Assembly (NCBI GenBank): GCA_005784505.1
Contig: VCAZ01000015.1
Span: 2,464,668 to 2,528,667, forward strand
DNA length: 64,000 nt
Origin: Bagarius yarrelli
Taxonomy: Eukaryota > Chordata > Actinopteri > Siluriformes > Sisoridae
Direction of reading: 5' to 3'
Within the stretch, counting starts at the first letter, position 1. Each line of letters starts with the position of its first letter. Positions 13,108 to 26,094 of this stretch are shown here, in pieces. Below the pieces are notes generated by a model, which was not told the DNA's origin, ran no database searches, and saw nothing but the letters and a program-made list of their open reading frames with translations. A program made the translations under genes and the position numbers.

Positions 13108-13324
13108 CAGCTTGATATGCAACATGATTCTTTTTCTCTTCAACATCTCTTCACGTGCCCCCCTCCACCTACCTCTCTTTTGCTCTCGCTCCCACTCTCT
13201 CTTCCACCCTCTCTCTCTCTCTCTCTCTCTGTCCCACCTCTGCTAACTGAGCATGGAGTCACAGCACGCCGAGAAGCATTCACTTCATGTCACTTTACTG
13301 CCGCAGCTCTTCGTATTGGCTCAG

Positions 13325-13325
<1 letters not shown>

Positions 13326-13360
<35 letters not shown>
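13326..13360 (+). repeat. CA microsatellite
   Basis: An uninterrupted CA dinucleotide run just beyond the inferred nfia 3' end. Confidence 0.95.
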
Positions 13361-13361
<1 letters not shown>

Positions 13362-13854
13362 ATATATAATAATATATTTTATTGTATATTTGGCCCCAGT
13401 TCTCAAGCTTTTTTCAACTTGCAGCACCACTACAATATAATCCTTTCATTTGCAGTTCATACACATTATGATTTGTTTAGCACAGGTTATTACACTTTTA
13501 TCCTTTTTTGTCCGCCGCATGAATAATCTGTTATGATGAAGTGTATAGTCTGAGGAACAGCCAGGTTTTTTTTTTTTTGCACATCACCAAAAGGCTTTAA
13601 ACATTTTAAAATTAATGACCATAAAATTGTAATGACAGAAATAAAAAAAACAGCCTTAATCATCAATCCCAAGTTCCAGAATGTCCCACCACCATCACCT
13701 AGCCACACCCACAATCACATACCCACATACATCATTTTCATCATTCTCATTCCACAGATTTCAAACACATGGTCATGTTCAAGTTACATTTTAGGGTAGA
13801 AAAATCAATTTTTGCAATTGAAAATTAACTTAAGTTAGAGTTAAGGTCAGAGCA

Positions 13855-13945
13855 GGTAAAACTACTATTAAAAGTGGATTTTCTTTCAAAAATCTACTCA
13901 AGTAAATGTACTGAAGTAAATATAGCGAGTTACTACCCACCTCTG
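13855..13945 (-). mobile_element. hAT-type element, truncated copy
   Basis: On the reverse strand the segment starts CAGAGGTGGGTAGTAAC and continues with ACTTGAGTA-type motifs. This is the same terminal sequence as the intact copy at 26095-26870. The other terminus is not found nearby. Confidence 0.5.
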
Positions 13946-15915
13946 TGTGCCACTTATTGCAGATGGATATGTGAGGTAGGAGGAACCATTGAGAATAGTA
14001 GCTGTGCTGCAACTGCACACTGACAGAAATCTCCTTAGCATTAGATCATACTGTCACCTTTCACCTAGTCTCATATAGCCAATAGTCTGTAAATGATCTT
14101 TCATAATAAACTGTCATAACGACAGAAGCCCTGATTTCACCTGGTCTCACATTTCCAGACCATCAATGTGACAGCAAAGGGTCTGGACTTCATAGCGTCT
14201 TCTAATGCCAAAATGGGGGCTGATCGACAATCACAATTTTTTTTTACGCCATGATCAAGAGTAAAATGTAAAGTTGATGTTTAAAAAAAACAACAACAAC
14301 AGACAAACTTTTTAACCGAAGGTAACAAAGGTGCACCAGCTCAAAAAAATAAAAAAAAAATGTACTCATTTTACAGATATGACTTTGGACAAAGTGGTGC
14401 TGGAAAAGTTGTGGGGGGGGAAATTGTGACACACGTCTCCCAGAAATCTAGTAGAATCCAGACAATTAGACTAGACTAGTAATTAAGAATGCTGGAAGTG
14501 TTTTGGGTTTGTGCGTCATATGTGTCAGATGGGCGACGGTTTGTGTGCATCACCTCTGAAGCTGAGACCACCACCCACCTCGACTGTTACTGTGACATTG
14601 TGACCCATAAATCCCATTTGCCTATTTAGAGTTTGGTGTTATTATATAATTAGGCATCATTGTTGTCATCAGAATTATTTGTAATAGGACTGATTAAACC
14701 TTTTATTTGAATGAATTATAAAAATGATAATTGGTTGTGGGTGAGTTTTGAATAAAAATGGAGTCTGTAAGATGAGAATTACATTACATTAATATCAGGG
14801 TAACATTCATCACAGAACTAATTTAAATCCATCTAGAAAATCAAACTAGGAAAGAGGACTGATTTAGTCTGCAATTCCAACCTTGTCCCAGAGGACATTT
14901 TCAGGCATGACAAAGTGCATGTGTGTGCAAACCTTTTCTACTGCTGGACAATCAGCACCGCTTAACAAACTCACATCATGTCCACCCATTTATTTAAACC
15001 GGTTTTGAAAAGAAAAAAAAATTCAAAGCCCTTAAAGATGTAGTTGAAGAAAAAACCTACTTAATAGACGCAGCTCTAGAAACGGAGACTCAACTAATAC
15101 GGCGCTTTGTCCATCTCCCTACTAAACTTGCTGGTGCTACCTCGGTTGATGAGACAGAAGATAAACTCGAAGCAAGACCATAACCAAGCGATCCTGCTGA
15201 TCCACCTAGCAGTCTTATCTGCATGAGAACTATGCACTCGTGAAATAAACGCTATTCCGTACAAAGTTTGATATCGAACTTCTTTTAACTTTTACTTTTG
15301 GGTCATGTATTTTTTTGTTCAATTTTTGTTGAAATGTAAAAGTGAAAAAAAAATAATAAAAAATAACAAGAAATAAACGCAAACCAGCATTTTAACTGAT
15401 ACATTTAAAATTGTAGTGCCTGTGAAACTCTGTATTATATTGCTCTTATTGATTAATACAGTTTATAACCTTTTTTTTGTCTCTTAACACCGATAGCCTT
15501 TGCTGTGTTTCCGAGCTCCTGGATTTATAACTGATATTTAATATCCATGGACTATAATCTGCATGATTCTCTGTACTCGCCCACTGAAGCTCTTATAACT
15601 ATGACTAGAAAAAAAACATTGTTTTTTCAGAAATCCGTCTCTCCATTGAACAGATAAATTAGTTTACATTAACTTCATGTTCGATCATTTGTTTTGCCAT
15701 GTCTCTCTCTCATACACTATAGTCCTCTCGTATATACGGAGGCACCGGCATGAAAACCAACACACACACACACACACACACAACCAGTATCAGCAGGACG
15801 TAGAGAAGATCCACTGGGGGCTTCATTTGTCCCTTGTGTTGTCTGAGATGTTGAGCGCAAACCTTAGTGGATTGAGGATCAATGCTTCTGGCGTATATAT
15901 AAGGTTTTCAGTGTG

Positions 15916-15916
<1 letters not shown>

Positions 15917-15957
<41 letters not shown>
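15917..15957 (+). repeat. GT microsatellite
   Basis: GT dinucleotide run of about 40 bases. Confidence 0.95.
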
Positions 15958-15958
<1 letters not shown>

Positions 15959-16069
15959 GTGTGCGCAGTGCTGGGGGAAGTGAGCTCCGGTGACTCTCAG
16001 GGCTATTTCTTGATGTGACAGAGCAGTTCAAGGAAAAATCCAACCTATTGTGTGGGCAACTGTATGGGA

Positions 16070-16224
16070 AGTGGTAGCTCAGTGCTGGACTGCTGATCAG
16101 ATGATCATGGGTTTAATTCCTGGAATCACCAAGCTGCCACTGCTGGGCCCCTGAGAGAGGCCCTTAACTCTCAACTGTTTATTTGGATGGAGAGATAAAT
16201 GTGAGTCGCTCTGTCTGCCTTTGT
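16070..16224 (+). repeat. tRNA-derived SINE
   Basis: The head GTGGTAGCTCAGTGCTGGAC resembles a tRNA A-box region and GGGTTTAATTCCTGG resembles a B-box. The body carries CCACTGCTGGGCCC and GGCCCTTAACTCTCA, and the tail block GTCGCTCTG. The same blocks occur at 19303, 24421, 56121, 58541 and 62355, so this is one family. Confidence 0.75.
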
Positions 16225-16554
16225 AATAACAGGAATGCAGATCTTCTAGTTTGTGTGGTTATTTTACTGTCTGAATGGTTTATTTATGGGATTATTTCGT
16301 GGAGGATTTAAGTGGAGATGCTTGGTAGCGCTATTTCACCAACAAGGCGTAACTACGAAGCATATTAAGCACCATTTTAAGGACTTACAGTAACTACAGA
16401 AATAATTATTTCTGTCAGAAAGATAAACACAAAACGGTTTAATTAAAAAATTTGAACACCAAGAATAAGCTGGTCATTTCCTGACCTCTGGTTTCCAGGA
16501 GCAGCTCTGTGTTGGTGGAAAAGTGTTTAATGCTTGGAATGCTGTAGTGCCTAT

Positions 16555-16558
<4 letters not shown>

Positions 16559-16586
<28 letters not shown>
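16559..16586 (+). repeat. GT microsatellite
   Basis: GT dinucleotide run. Confidence 0.9.
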
Positions 16587-16590
<4 letters not shown>

Positions 16591-17429
16591 AGTGCTATGT
16601 GAAATTTAGAAGTGATTTGAACATTTGGAGTGTGTTATTGTTCATTAGTGTGAGGTTTGGATCTCTTATAAAGACAGTGTTCTGAAGAATGTTGTGTGAT
16701 GCTACATCGCTGTCCTCCAACCATCTCCACACATCTGTCATCTTTCGCTTCACCCCTCCCCTATGCATCATTTGCTTTTTAGTGACTAATTAAAATTCAT
16801 ATTACAATAGAAGAAATCAAACAAACCCTTGTGCCTCTATTACACTTGCTGAAGAGAAAATGTCATTTCAAGCGCCCACTGTTTATAACAGGTTGTGTTA
16901 TGGGTTCCATTGTTTGATGACCTCATTGTGCTTTTGTGTTAACCCTGTGACTGACTGCTATCTGTTTACTTTTGTAATGGAGTCATACTGTATGTATCAT
17001 TTAATGTAGAATCAGTTTTTGGGTCTGTTGGTCTGTTGTTATATATGAAGTCTGTTGAGTAAAGTGAGCTGATCCTACATGTGCTATAATTAACTCTGGG
17101 TCACCTGATCCATACGGTCACTGAGCTCATCTGAGCACCTACTCGACTATATAATGCCTTTTTCTTTCTTTCTTTATTTCGTTCTTTCTTTCTTTCTTTC
17201 CTTCTTTCTTTCTTTTCTTTTCTGTTCTTCTCTTTTCTTTTCTTTTTTTCTCTTTTTTCTTTGTCTCAGCCCATTACTTCGATGGCCACATTCATCGACT
17301 AAATTACTGGAAGCAAGCTGTGCATTTCCTATGCAACAACATCAAATGAAAAAAAGATTAAAAAAAATAAAGATGCTAATGCTAATTTTCTTGCCTCAGT
17401 GCTTTTTCTTTTCTTTTCTTTGCTGTAAA

Positions 17430-17635
17430 CTATATGGCCAAAAGCTTTTGGACATCTTATCACCACACCCACATAACTTTTGCCACACATTCGGAAGCAC
17501 ACAGTTATATAAGAACAATAGAATGTGTCCTTATATATTGTCTCATTACATTATTTCTTTAGTGGAACTAGGAGACATAGACAATGTTCCAACAGGACAA
17601 TGTTGCTGTGCACAAAACCCCTGAAATGCTCATTG
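17430..17635 (+). mobile_element. Tc1-like transposon fossil, 5' terminal part
   Basis: It begins CTATATGGCCAAAAGC, the typical end of a fish Tc1-derived repeat. It continues with diverged sequence and reaches a block reading Asp-Asn-Val-Ala-Val-His-Lys, equivalent to the DNAPVHK block around a catalytic Asp of Tc1 transposases. It is frame-shifted and non-functional. Confidence 0.6.
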
Positions 17636-18599
17636 CCACAGACTTGCACTTGGGGTGGCACTGGTGTTGGGGGTGATTAAGTATTAATGGTTCAGTGGCT
17701 TTGGGAGGTATTTGGACTAATCTTAGGCACTTTGTGGTTCATTTGTGGAAGCCAGCTGTCTGGTTAATGATGAAAAGCTAAACTATGCTGCCATCTCTCT
17801 TTTTTTATCCTGTCTTTCCTTCTTACCTGTCAGATTAATACTAAAAATAAATAAATTAATACTACTTATAAAAAAAAAATAAAAATTTATTTAGCACATA
17901 TTTTGTGTATAACTATGTAAGATTTGTATGACTATGTATAGCATTTTTATTCTTATAATCCACTGCTGTACTCTAAGCAAGAACGTAGGCGCAAGACACC
18001 CTTAAGCTGAATGTGTGATAAGAAGCCCACATGGACTGGAGGGTGACCTTCTGAGCAGCCCAAATGATTTTGGTATGCATGAGAGTTTTAGACACAACAC
18101 AATAACAGCAAAAAAAAAAATGATTCTGTAAATGTTACTTCTTGAACCTGTACGATACTGTAGAATTCATGTTTTCCTCTCGTGTAATATTCCACATGAT
18201 CTTCCTGACCCACATTCCTGATCATTTTACTTTGACCAGTCGAGAACTGACTTACTGCCACAGTTTATAAATACAACACTTACAACTCTTCAGGATGTGA
18301 TATACGATATGCATTGTGAAATAATCAGCCTTTGGGTGGGAGTTTAAGGTCAGACTGCATCGTATCTTCCTTTTGTTGACCATTTTCCTATTGTGGTTTG
18401 CCCTGGGGGTTTTATTTTTTACATGAAATATGAGAGCAAATCATGTAAGAGTGTGCAAATAGCTTGAGAATATTTATAATGTTTTTCGGTTAAATTCACT
18501 TATATAGTGTACGGTTTGGGCACACCTTACAAGCACACTCAAAACCTGCTACACAATTGTCTAGGATGTCTATATACAGTATAATGTAGCTTTATGATT

Positions 18600-18845
18600 T
18601 CTCTTGAGTGTCGCTAAGAGGTCCAAACACAATGCTCCTGTGCACAAAGCCTCTGAAATTTATGACATGGTGTGTTGTTGTAGAAGAACTCGATTGACCT
18701 GCACTGATCCCTTAAACTCACTGAAGAGCTTTGGAATAAACAGGAACACCAAATACTCCCTAGACTTCCTCTCCATACATTAATGCCTAATCAAAAACAC
18801 ATATGGATGTAATCGTCAAGTATCACAGTACTTTTGGCCTTAATA
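18600..18845 (+). mobile_element. Tc1-like transposon fossil, transposase-derived
   Basis: Near 18635 the sequence reads Asn-Ala-Pro-Val-His-Lys-Ala, then an eroded SPDLNPTEHLW-like block near 18710-18740. It ends in ACTTTTGGCCTTA, the mirror of the terminus seen at 17430. Frames are broken, so no product is expected. Confidence 0.6.
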
Positions 18846-19302
18846 TAAATAGATAAATAGATGTATCAGATTATGTATGTGTAATAAACCCACATGAGGT
18901 GAATACTATTTTAGTACTGTGTGTAATGAGATTTTATGTAAGAAGAGAAATGATTGACGGCTGGTGTAGTTCCGTTTTAGCCACATTTTATTCTCCGCTC
19001 ACAACTGCTGACATTCTGATCCCTCATCTTCCTCTCTGACTCTTACACACACTTAGATTCACTCAGGGGAGCAGCGGAAGAGGAGGATCAGGTTTAAGCA
19101 CAAGAGACAATTTTGAAACGAACCACAAGAGGCCCTGTGAATATCGTTCAGACAATAGGACTTCATGCCTCCTTTCCCCTTTCCAAACTCACTCTTTCTT
19201 AGAGCCAAGAAGACACAGGGTCACAACCTATTGTGTAAAAACAGCATCGACCTAGTGTGTCCAGGTAAGACTCTTACCCACACACACAGTGTTTAAATAC
19301 AC

Positions 19303-19490
19303 TACATTTACAGCATTTGGCAGACGCTCTTATCCAGAGTGACTTACATTTAACTCTTTTACACAACTGAGCAATTTAGGGTTAAGGGCCTTGCTCAGGG
19401 TCCACGGTGGTTGCTTGGTGGTGCTGGGAATTGACCTCCGGTCTTTCTGGTATCAGTCCAACACCTTAACCACTAAGCCACCACTTCCCA
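19303..19490 (-). repeat. tRNA-derived SINE
   Basis: Reverse-oriented member of the family at 16070 and 62355. On the plus strand it shows CAGACGCTCTTATCCAGAGTGACTT (the 3' tail reversed) through AGGGCCTTGCTCAGGG to a region complementary to the tRNA-like head. It is one of the better-preserved copies. Confidence 0.8.
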
Positions 19491-21983
19491 CTACCACATA
19501 CACTATAAAATAATTCCATCACTTTTAAACCTTCAGAATGTTTCATTTAATATAATAGATTATAAAATAATTGTATTAAGATAATGGAAAATAACTTATT
19601 CCTACTCCTTTTATCCCGACACACACTTGCTTTAGATTAAACTCTGTCAGAGATAAAAAAAAGGGGTTTACAGAATATACTGCAAACATGAAATATCCAT
19701 AATAAACTTTATGTAAACCCTCAACATTCAGCTAGCATAAAAATCCCGATTCAGACAGACTACAAAAGAAAAATATATTTGCATGTATTGTATAACACGT
19801 CAATAAAGGATTCGCTGTCTAGCACACAACAGTTTCATTAAAAAGTTGAGTTAAAGTAAGTGGCATTTTGTTCTAAGTTGTACTATAATTATTAATTACA
19901 TGTAATATCGATTTAATTTATTAAAATTTCAAGTTAAGAGAAGTTTAAACAGGCTTATTTTGGCCATTTGTCTTCAGCACAAATGGCTTGATGTCAAACA
20001 TCACACCCACAATCCATTGGCTGAACGACAGATACATACAGTATGTAGCTTTTTTAGATGTTGAAATAACTCAGGTTAAATTGGACGACTCTCACAGACA
20101 ATAGGCAATCTTTCATTTGGTCCACCATAACATTTCAAAAATGGTATTGTGGGTAAAACATGACATATATCTATACAGCCTTGTTGTGTTTTTTTTGTGG
20201 GTTTTTTTTTTTCAGCAAAAACTAGTAAAAAGATCCAAACAATCATTTTAGATATCTTGTTTAGTTCAGTGTTGGTTGAAATGTAGTTTAACTGTACTGT
20301 AGATTCTGCTTAATCTCATTTTAAATATATGCTTTGAATTTTTCACACAAAAAGTCTGTACCATGATGCAATGATGTGGCTTTACAGTTTATCCACTCGG
20401 TGTAACAAATTAATTACCATAAAATTTGACGTTTTATAATTAGTTAGAATCTGATAGATTGTCAAGACATAAATTAAGCTCGAAACGCTACACAAACATT
20501 AAGCAACAGCACTCTACGAAGCAGCTTTAAGGTTAGATCATGTTTCCTCATATATTCTAAGAAAGCTCTCATGAGACTTTACATCCTTCTCTTTATTAAA
20601 TTTAACCACAGAGGGGCTTTATTCTTTTGCATTTTCCTCTCCAAATGTAACCTCTCCTAGTATATAAATCACTACATTTATTCTAGCGTGACTCTGTAAC
20701 ACCATCCAAATCACCACATTAATTGTCCCTGGTAGATTTCTCTAGACAGGCAAATCAGATCCCTTTCCATGTTGTCCTTTAAACGCAGGTACGGTATTAT
20801 GAGGCTGGTCAGAGAGTTGATCAGCACTGACCCAGCGGAACAGTGAAGCCTACACTGACTTGCAATCAGCCATTTTAGTGAGTTTTAATAATAACAGAGA
20901 TGCAGCTTTCATTCCTTGAAATAATCAGGAGAATAGCATCCTTATTGCAACACACTTCCAGTGTAAAACCTGAACCTTGGTGGGCTGTTCCTCAACGATT
21001 TGAACCAGATGTCACCTCCTAGGCTGGATGTTTTTGTAAAGATAGTTAGCAATAAAATATGTGCAAACAAGTAGAATTCCTCAAAGCCACGAAGGTGCAG
21101 TTTATTAAATTAGACTGTGCAAAGGGAATTGTTTCAGGGAAGAGAGTAAGGAATATGATCTTTTGTAAACCAAGCAAAGCTGATCAATAAGAACAAAACA
21201 AAAGTCTGACGTTTACACATCAGGTCAACAGATTTATAAAATGTTTATATTTCTAATCCCTTTGTTTCAGCATTTAGACAAGGCCTTTAAGGCACTATTA
21301 ACCTTTTTCTTAATGGCTAAGGCTTAAACATATTAATTACTGGCTGCAAAAAAAGCAATTACACCTGTTTCTTTTGTTTGAGTCACAAATAAAAGCTCCC
21401 GTCTAAGGTCTGGTCAGTAAGATCAGGATTACCAGGGCTCAGTAATCAAAGGCTTCTCGGTTGGACAGTGGTGATAGCTAGGCCATTACCATATTATCTC
21501 CATAGGCACTGCTATTAGGCTGAAAATTACAGACCCGAGTTTCATAAAAGAGTGATATTCATGCCGAGATCTGTAAAACAGCTTGGAGCCCCTTTAGCTT
21601 CCTCCTTTACTTTTTCTCCTCCCTCAATTTATGCCTGTCTTTCACCCAGCTCTTATGACTGCTGTCTGTCTTCTGAACCCCCGAGGTCACTCTGGCTATA
21701 TTTCTTAGTCTATTGTATTGCTTTGTTTTGGCTCCTTGCCGCTAAATCCTTTACACTCAAGAGCTTCCTGTTTCTTCATTTTCTGGCTTCTCTTTGGCTT
21801 TTGTCAGTTCGGCTGAAAATTAAATGTGCTCTCTGGCATGCCATTGAGGCAGCAGCATGGCCAGGCATAAAACTAACAGCGTTAATGCAGTTGCCATCAC
21901 CATCCTCTCGTCTGAATCATATCAGTCAAATAGCACTAAGTTAACAAAGGTTTAATTTTATTTTATTAAATAAAGTTTAACCT

Positions 21984-22258
21984 ATGTTGCTAACTACTCA
22001 CTGGATAAATGAGCCCATGGTTCGTTGGAGTTTTATTGAATTAATACCTGTTACAGCAGTCTCGCTCTCAGGTGAAGACCCCCTGAGATAATAAACGCCT
22101 GGACAGGAGGAGGATTACAGCTTTCTGTGAATGTAAAGGTTACAAAGACCTGAAAGATCGAGTGAGAAGACCACGCCTGGCACATTAGTGGAACAAACAG
22201 GCAATTAGTTAGTAGGATTAAAGCCCCCTGATACACTGAGAAATTTGCATTAATTAAA
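21984..22258 (+). repeat. duplicated non-coding segment, copy 1
   Basis: It shares ordered blocks with 22841-23130: TTGCTAACT, TTACAGCAG, GAGATAATAAA, GAAGACCACGCCTGGC, a GGNAATTAGT block, GGATTA(A/T)AGCCC and CTGAGAAATTNGCATTAAT. I see no open reading frame in common. It is a local direct repeat in the nfia-tm2d1 intergenic region. Confidence 0.7.
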
Positions 22259-22840
22259 AAACTGCTTCTTTTACCACAAACTTCTCAGTCTGATCCCCTG
22301 CTGTGTGTCAAATGAAAATTATCTGGTTACTATAGCTAGCGAAAACGAGGATAAAAAACACAAAATTTCCATGACCACTAGAACCCCCCTTTTTTACAAA
22401 AGAAAAATAATTGGATCAATAATCTATCTTTGGTTAATATATCCTGGGTTATATCTGAGTAATAAATACCCCGTTTTTGAATGCAGTCTCTGCTTTGTAA
22501 GCAATTGCTTTCCTTTCTGTATGTATATTTCTGAATTCTAAAAAGATGAAAACGCTGAAGGACGTGCTGTCATGATACAGTGTAATCTGTCATTTTTTTA
22601 TTCCCTATTCATCTTAAGCCTGGACGGTACTTTATACATAAATCCTGAATCTGTAAGATGTTGTGTGATGGGTGGAAAGAAGTGGAAGGCAAATTGGCAG
22701 TTCTTACGCCATATTTAAAAAATTACATATACATGTTTGGCTTTAAAAATTGCTCAAACGAAACGTTCCAGAACCTTAGATCGTTTCTACTATAATATAT
22801 ATTTAACAGCACAGCCATACCATAATAGATCCAGTTTATA

Positions 22841-23130
22841 ACTGTTGCTAACTGTTTATTGGATAAATGAATCTCCATTTTCATGATTTTTTTATACAAC
22901 TGGTTACAGCAGCCATGCTTTTAGGTCCAGTCAACTGAGATAATAAATGAGTGGACTACAAAGGAAGACAACTGCAGCTCTCTTCGACCACAACTGTCTT
23001 TAACCCCAGCAAATGCGGAGCTCACAAAAAGATAGAGGGTGAAGACCACGCCTGGCCCCATAACAAGCGGGTAATTAGTGAGCGGGATTATAGCCCTGTG
23101 ATCAACTGAGAAATTAGCATTAATCAATGA
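22841..23130 (+). repeat. duplicated non-coding segment, copy 2
   Basis: Second copy of the segment at 21984-22258, same strand, with starts about 0.86 kb apart. The conserved blocks are in the same order, separated by diverged spacers and small indels. Confidence 0.7.
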
Positions 23131-23319
23131 ACAGGCCAGGCAGAGAGATAGCCACCGGCTACGCCCTATACAACCCTGAATGGCCACAAGTCACCAAGGG
23201 CACAAGCACAGCTTGATGTCCACTAATTGCCACCAGTGATCTTCAAGCCATAGCAACAATCAATGGCATTTCCCAGTGCTTAATGATGTGATGAGAGGAG
23301 CGAATCTAAGCTCTGGCAG

Positions 23320-23330
<11 letters not shown>

Positions 23331-23357
<27 letters not shown>
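23331..23357 (+). repeat. GT microsatellite
   Basis: GT dinucleotide run. Confidence 0.9.
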
Positions 23358-24420
23358 TTGAGCACATAGAGCTTGAAGCTGAAGGATAAAGTATGATCTC
23401 ACTCAGCTCTCAGCAGGCTGGGTATTTGGCATATTATGCGGTTAGATGTTCCTGTGACCTCAGTGGAAGGTTTTTCAGTTTGAAGCGCTTGTGAGTGAAA
23501 GATGGTTGGCTGGGGTTGATGACTGATTATTGTTTTATTTCATATTCACTTCTGGCATGTGGTGGGCTCCATCTGTAAGCAGTAAAATGGCCTTTTTTCT
23601 GTGTCCTTAGTTAAACCTGTGGGGCTCCAGGGGAGAAGCTTTTACACATTTAAGTGCCTTTTTTCTTTCTCTGTAGCTGCATTGGGTTTTCATAGCATCT
23701 AAACAAGTTTTAGTCTGGTGTTAAGGTGGGCAAAATTCATCAATAAAATTTATTTCTGAGTATCAAGGTATGTGTTTTGTATCCACAGAAAATATTTTTT
23801 AATGTTGCCCCATCCAGTACTAACGTGTTCAGTCGTAACGGTTCACTATATTTTCGTTAAACTGTGTAAATGAAACATGTCATTCTACATCATTTCCCAC
23901 TGGAAGTGATTTTACTGGTTCGTGTGTGGTGCTGGTGATTAATAGATGGTCAACTGGCAGGCTTGCCGCAGCGGTGTGCGTGTTTAGGCACAGCTTTAAG
24001 AAACCGACCGAGCTGGCTGCTGACTCTGTTCTGTTTGGCTGCAGTTCCACAGTGGAGAGATTAGTGTGGTGGGCCACACACTCGAACACACTGCAATTCT
24101 ACTGCACTGATCTTCTCACCAATCACCCAACTGTCCAACCCCTATGAAAGCTGAATTTTTAAAAAAAAGAAACCTATCTGTGTCCACAGGGAACAAGGAC
24201 TTTCTCAGTATAAAAGTGTGTAAATCAAATTCCCTATATTTGTTTCTCTCTCAACAGTTTGCACCATATTTTTATCCAGTTGAAAGCCTGGGAGAGGTTA
24301 TTCTATGTTCATTATCAAAATACCATCCCAGAAAATATCTTTTGGAAAATAGTGTTTATCACAGTGTTAAAAATGAATGCCAATAAAAATGTGCTGATCT
24401 GGTAGCTTTTGGGGGTCCAA

Positions 24421-24531
24421 ACATTTACATTTCTGGCATTTGGTCCTTATCCAGAGTGACTTACATTTATCTCATTTATACAACTGAGCAACTGAGGCCC
24501 AGCAGTGGCTGGGAATCGAACCCTGTTCTTT
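24421..24531 (-). repeat. tRNA-derived SINE fragment
   Basis: The reversed tail CTTATCCAGAGTGACTTACA and the block GGGAATCGAACCC (complement of a B-box) identify the same SINE family as at 19303. The copy is shortened internally. Confidence 0.7.
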
Positions 24532-25845
24532 CCACAAACAACTGAGCATTATGTAAAAACATTGATGGGACACCCTGTGAACTAAGGTTTGTATCATGAC
24601 TGTGGGGGATTTGTGTTCATTCAGCCACAGTATTCTAAATGAGATCAGACGCTAATGTTGGCTAATGTGGTCTGGGGTGCAGTTAGTGTTCTAGTTCATC
24701 CCAAAGGTGTTCAGAGGAGTTGAGGTTAAAGAGATCTAGCTAAAAAATCAATATATTTAACTTTTGTTTGTGTACAAAGCAGCTGCACAAAGATCCCAAA
24801 AATAAAATCCTAAAGAAAACATGTTTGTTTATCCACTCATTGCACATGAAAAACCTTGCTTTGATTGTCTATTAGTTTTACTCTTCACAGTGAAACTCTG
24901 AAGATCTTGCATCAGCAGTGCCCTGTCTCTGAAGCGCCATGCTCCCTGATCTCAGCAGAGATGGAGGACACCTGCCAGGCATGTGTGTGTGTGAGTTTGT
25001 GTGTAGAGTAGGTTTTTCTGGTTAAGCTTTGTTAACGTTCCCTATGGCTTTGGCTCTAACTCTTCCCTATGACAGTGTGGACAGTGCCAGCGGCTGGGGT
25101 ACACAACCCCCTCACTGGGTTCCGGGCACGTGGGACGAAGCTTTTATGACTACAAGATGCTGTTCACACTCTAAAATCATGTGTACAGTCGACATTCTTC
25201 CCTCCTTTGCGTCAGTCTGTCGAGGTCATGAAATCAGTGTAGACTTGTTCTCCACCTCCACCTCGCTTTAAAGGGTATGTGCTTTTTTTTTGAGTGGTGT
25301 CTGTGTTTGCTCTTATTAGATTTTCTATTCTCTCCCTCTTTGTTATTTTGCAATAAAGAAGATTCTCCTATTGCGTGTCCTTAATTATTAGGGTGTAGGG
25401 TGTTGTTATATGAGGTGTGCCATATTATTTAACTGGTCCTCCTCCTGCATAGCGCTCTATAAATCATTTCTCTGTGACATGTGGTGAGGTGGCTGGAACA
25501 AAGCGGGAGAGAGGCCAAGAGTCTACTCACAGACTACAGAAACAGCACCCCCTGTAGGTGGAATTTTTAACAGAATTGAGACGCTGCACAGCACTGAGCA
25601 CACTCAGAAGTGGCCTTGGTTTCGAAAGGTAAACTGTACCTTATGTTTTTCTTATGTAAGATATTTAGCGTTAAGATTTCTAATGTAGTTTTATTTAGTA
25701 AAGTCACTGGTAAATCCAAAGTTTTTGTATGTCACCTGACTGTAAATGTTGTTATAATCTGAAATTATAGGCATACTCATTTGATAGTTAAAGGACTTTG
25801 GTCTAGGGGGTTTTCATATGCTGTGGCATTAAAATGTTACCCCCA

Positions 25846-26066
25846 CTGGAACTCAAACACTTTTCCAGAATGACAATGCCCCTGTGCACAAAGCCCCTGA
25901 GCTTTATGAAGACGTGTTATATGTTGAGGTGTAAGAACTCGAGATTTCTGCACAAAACCCTGACTTTGACCCACATATTCACGTTCCACAATCCAGTGGA
26001 AAGCCTTCTCAGACGTCTGGAGGTAATTGTAGAGGAAAAAGGGAGACTAAATCTGGAATAGAATGT
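25846..26066 (+). mobile_element. Tc1-like transposon fossil
   Basis: It reads Asn-Asp-Asn-Ala-Pro-Val-His-Lys-Ala-Pro-Glu near 25875 and Glu-Ser-Leu (CCAGTGGAAAGCCTTCTCAG) near 25995, the order found in Tc1 transposases. The part between is shortened and stops interrupt it. It adjoins the hAT element at 26095. Confidence 0.65.
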
Positions 26067-26094
26067 TTAAAAAAACATTTTCATACTATATAGT

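Larger units (their letters stand above)
8735..13125 (+). other. nfia: nfia 3' UTR
   Basis: This AT-rich region of about 4.4 kb follows the stop codon. It has no convincing coding exon and many T and A runs, as expected of the very long NFI 3' UTRs. Candidate poly(A) signals AATAAA lie at 10858, 12162 and 13102. The last, followed by T-rich sequence, is taken as the distal end because recognisable interspersed and simple repeats resume just downstream. A TA dinucleotide run of about 69 bp lies at 10315-10383. The segment 12400-13110 looks free of repeats and is the most likely conserved distal part. The distal end and alternative polyadenylation are inferred and need RNA evidence. Confidence 0.55.

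Noticed and set aside
16070..16140. Possible tRNA gene
   Set aside because: The A- and B-box-like blocks belong to a SINE head that recurs with a common body and tail; it does not fold as an intact tRNA.
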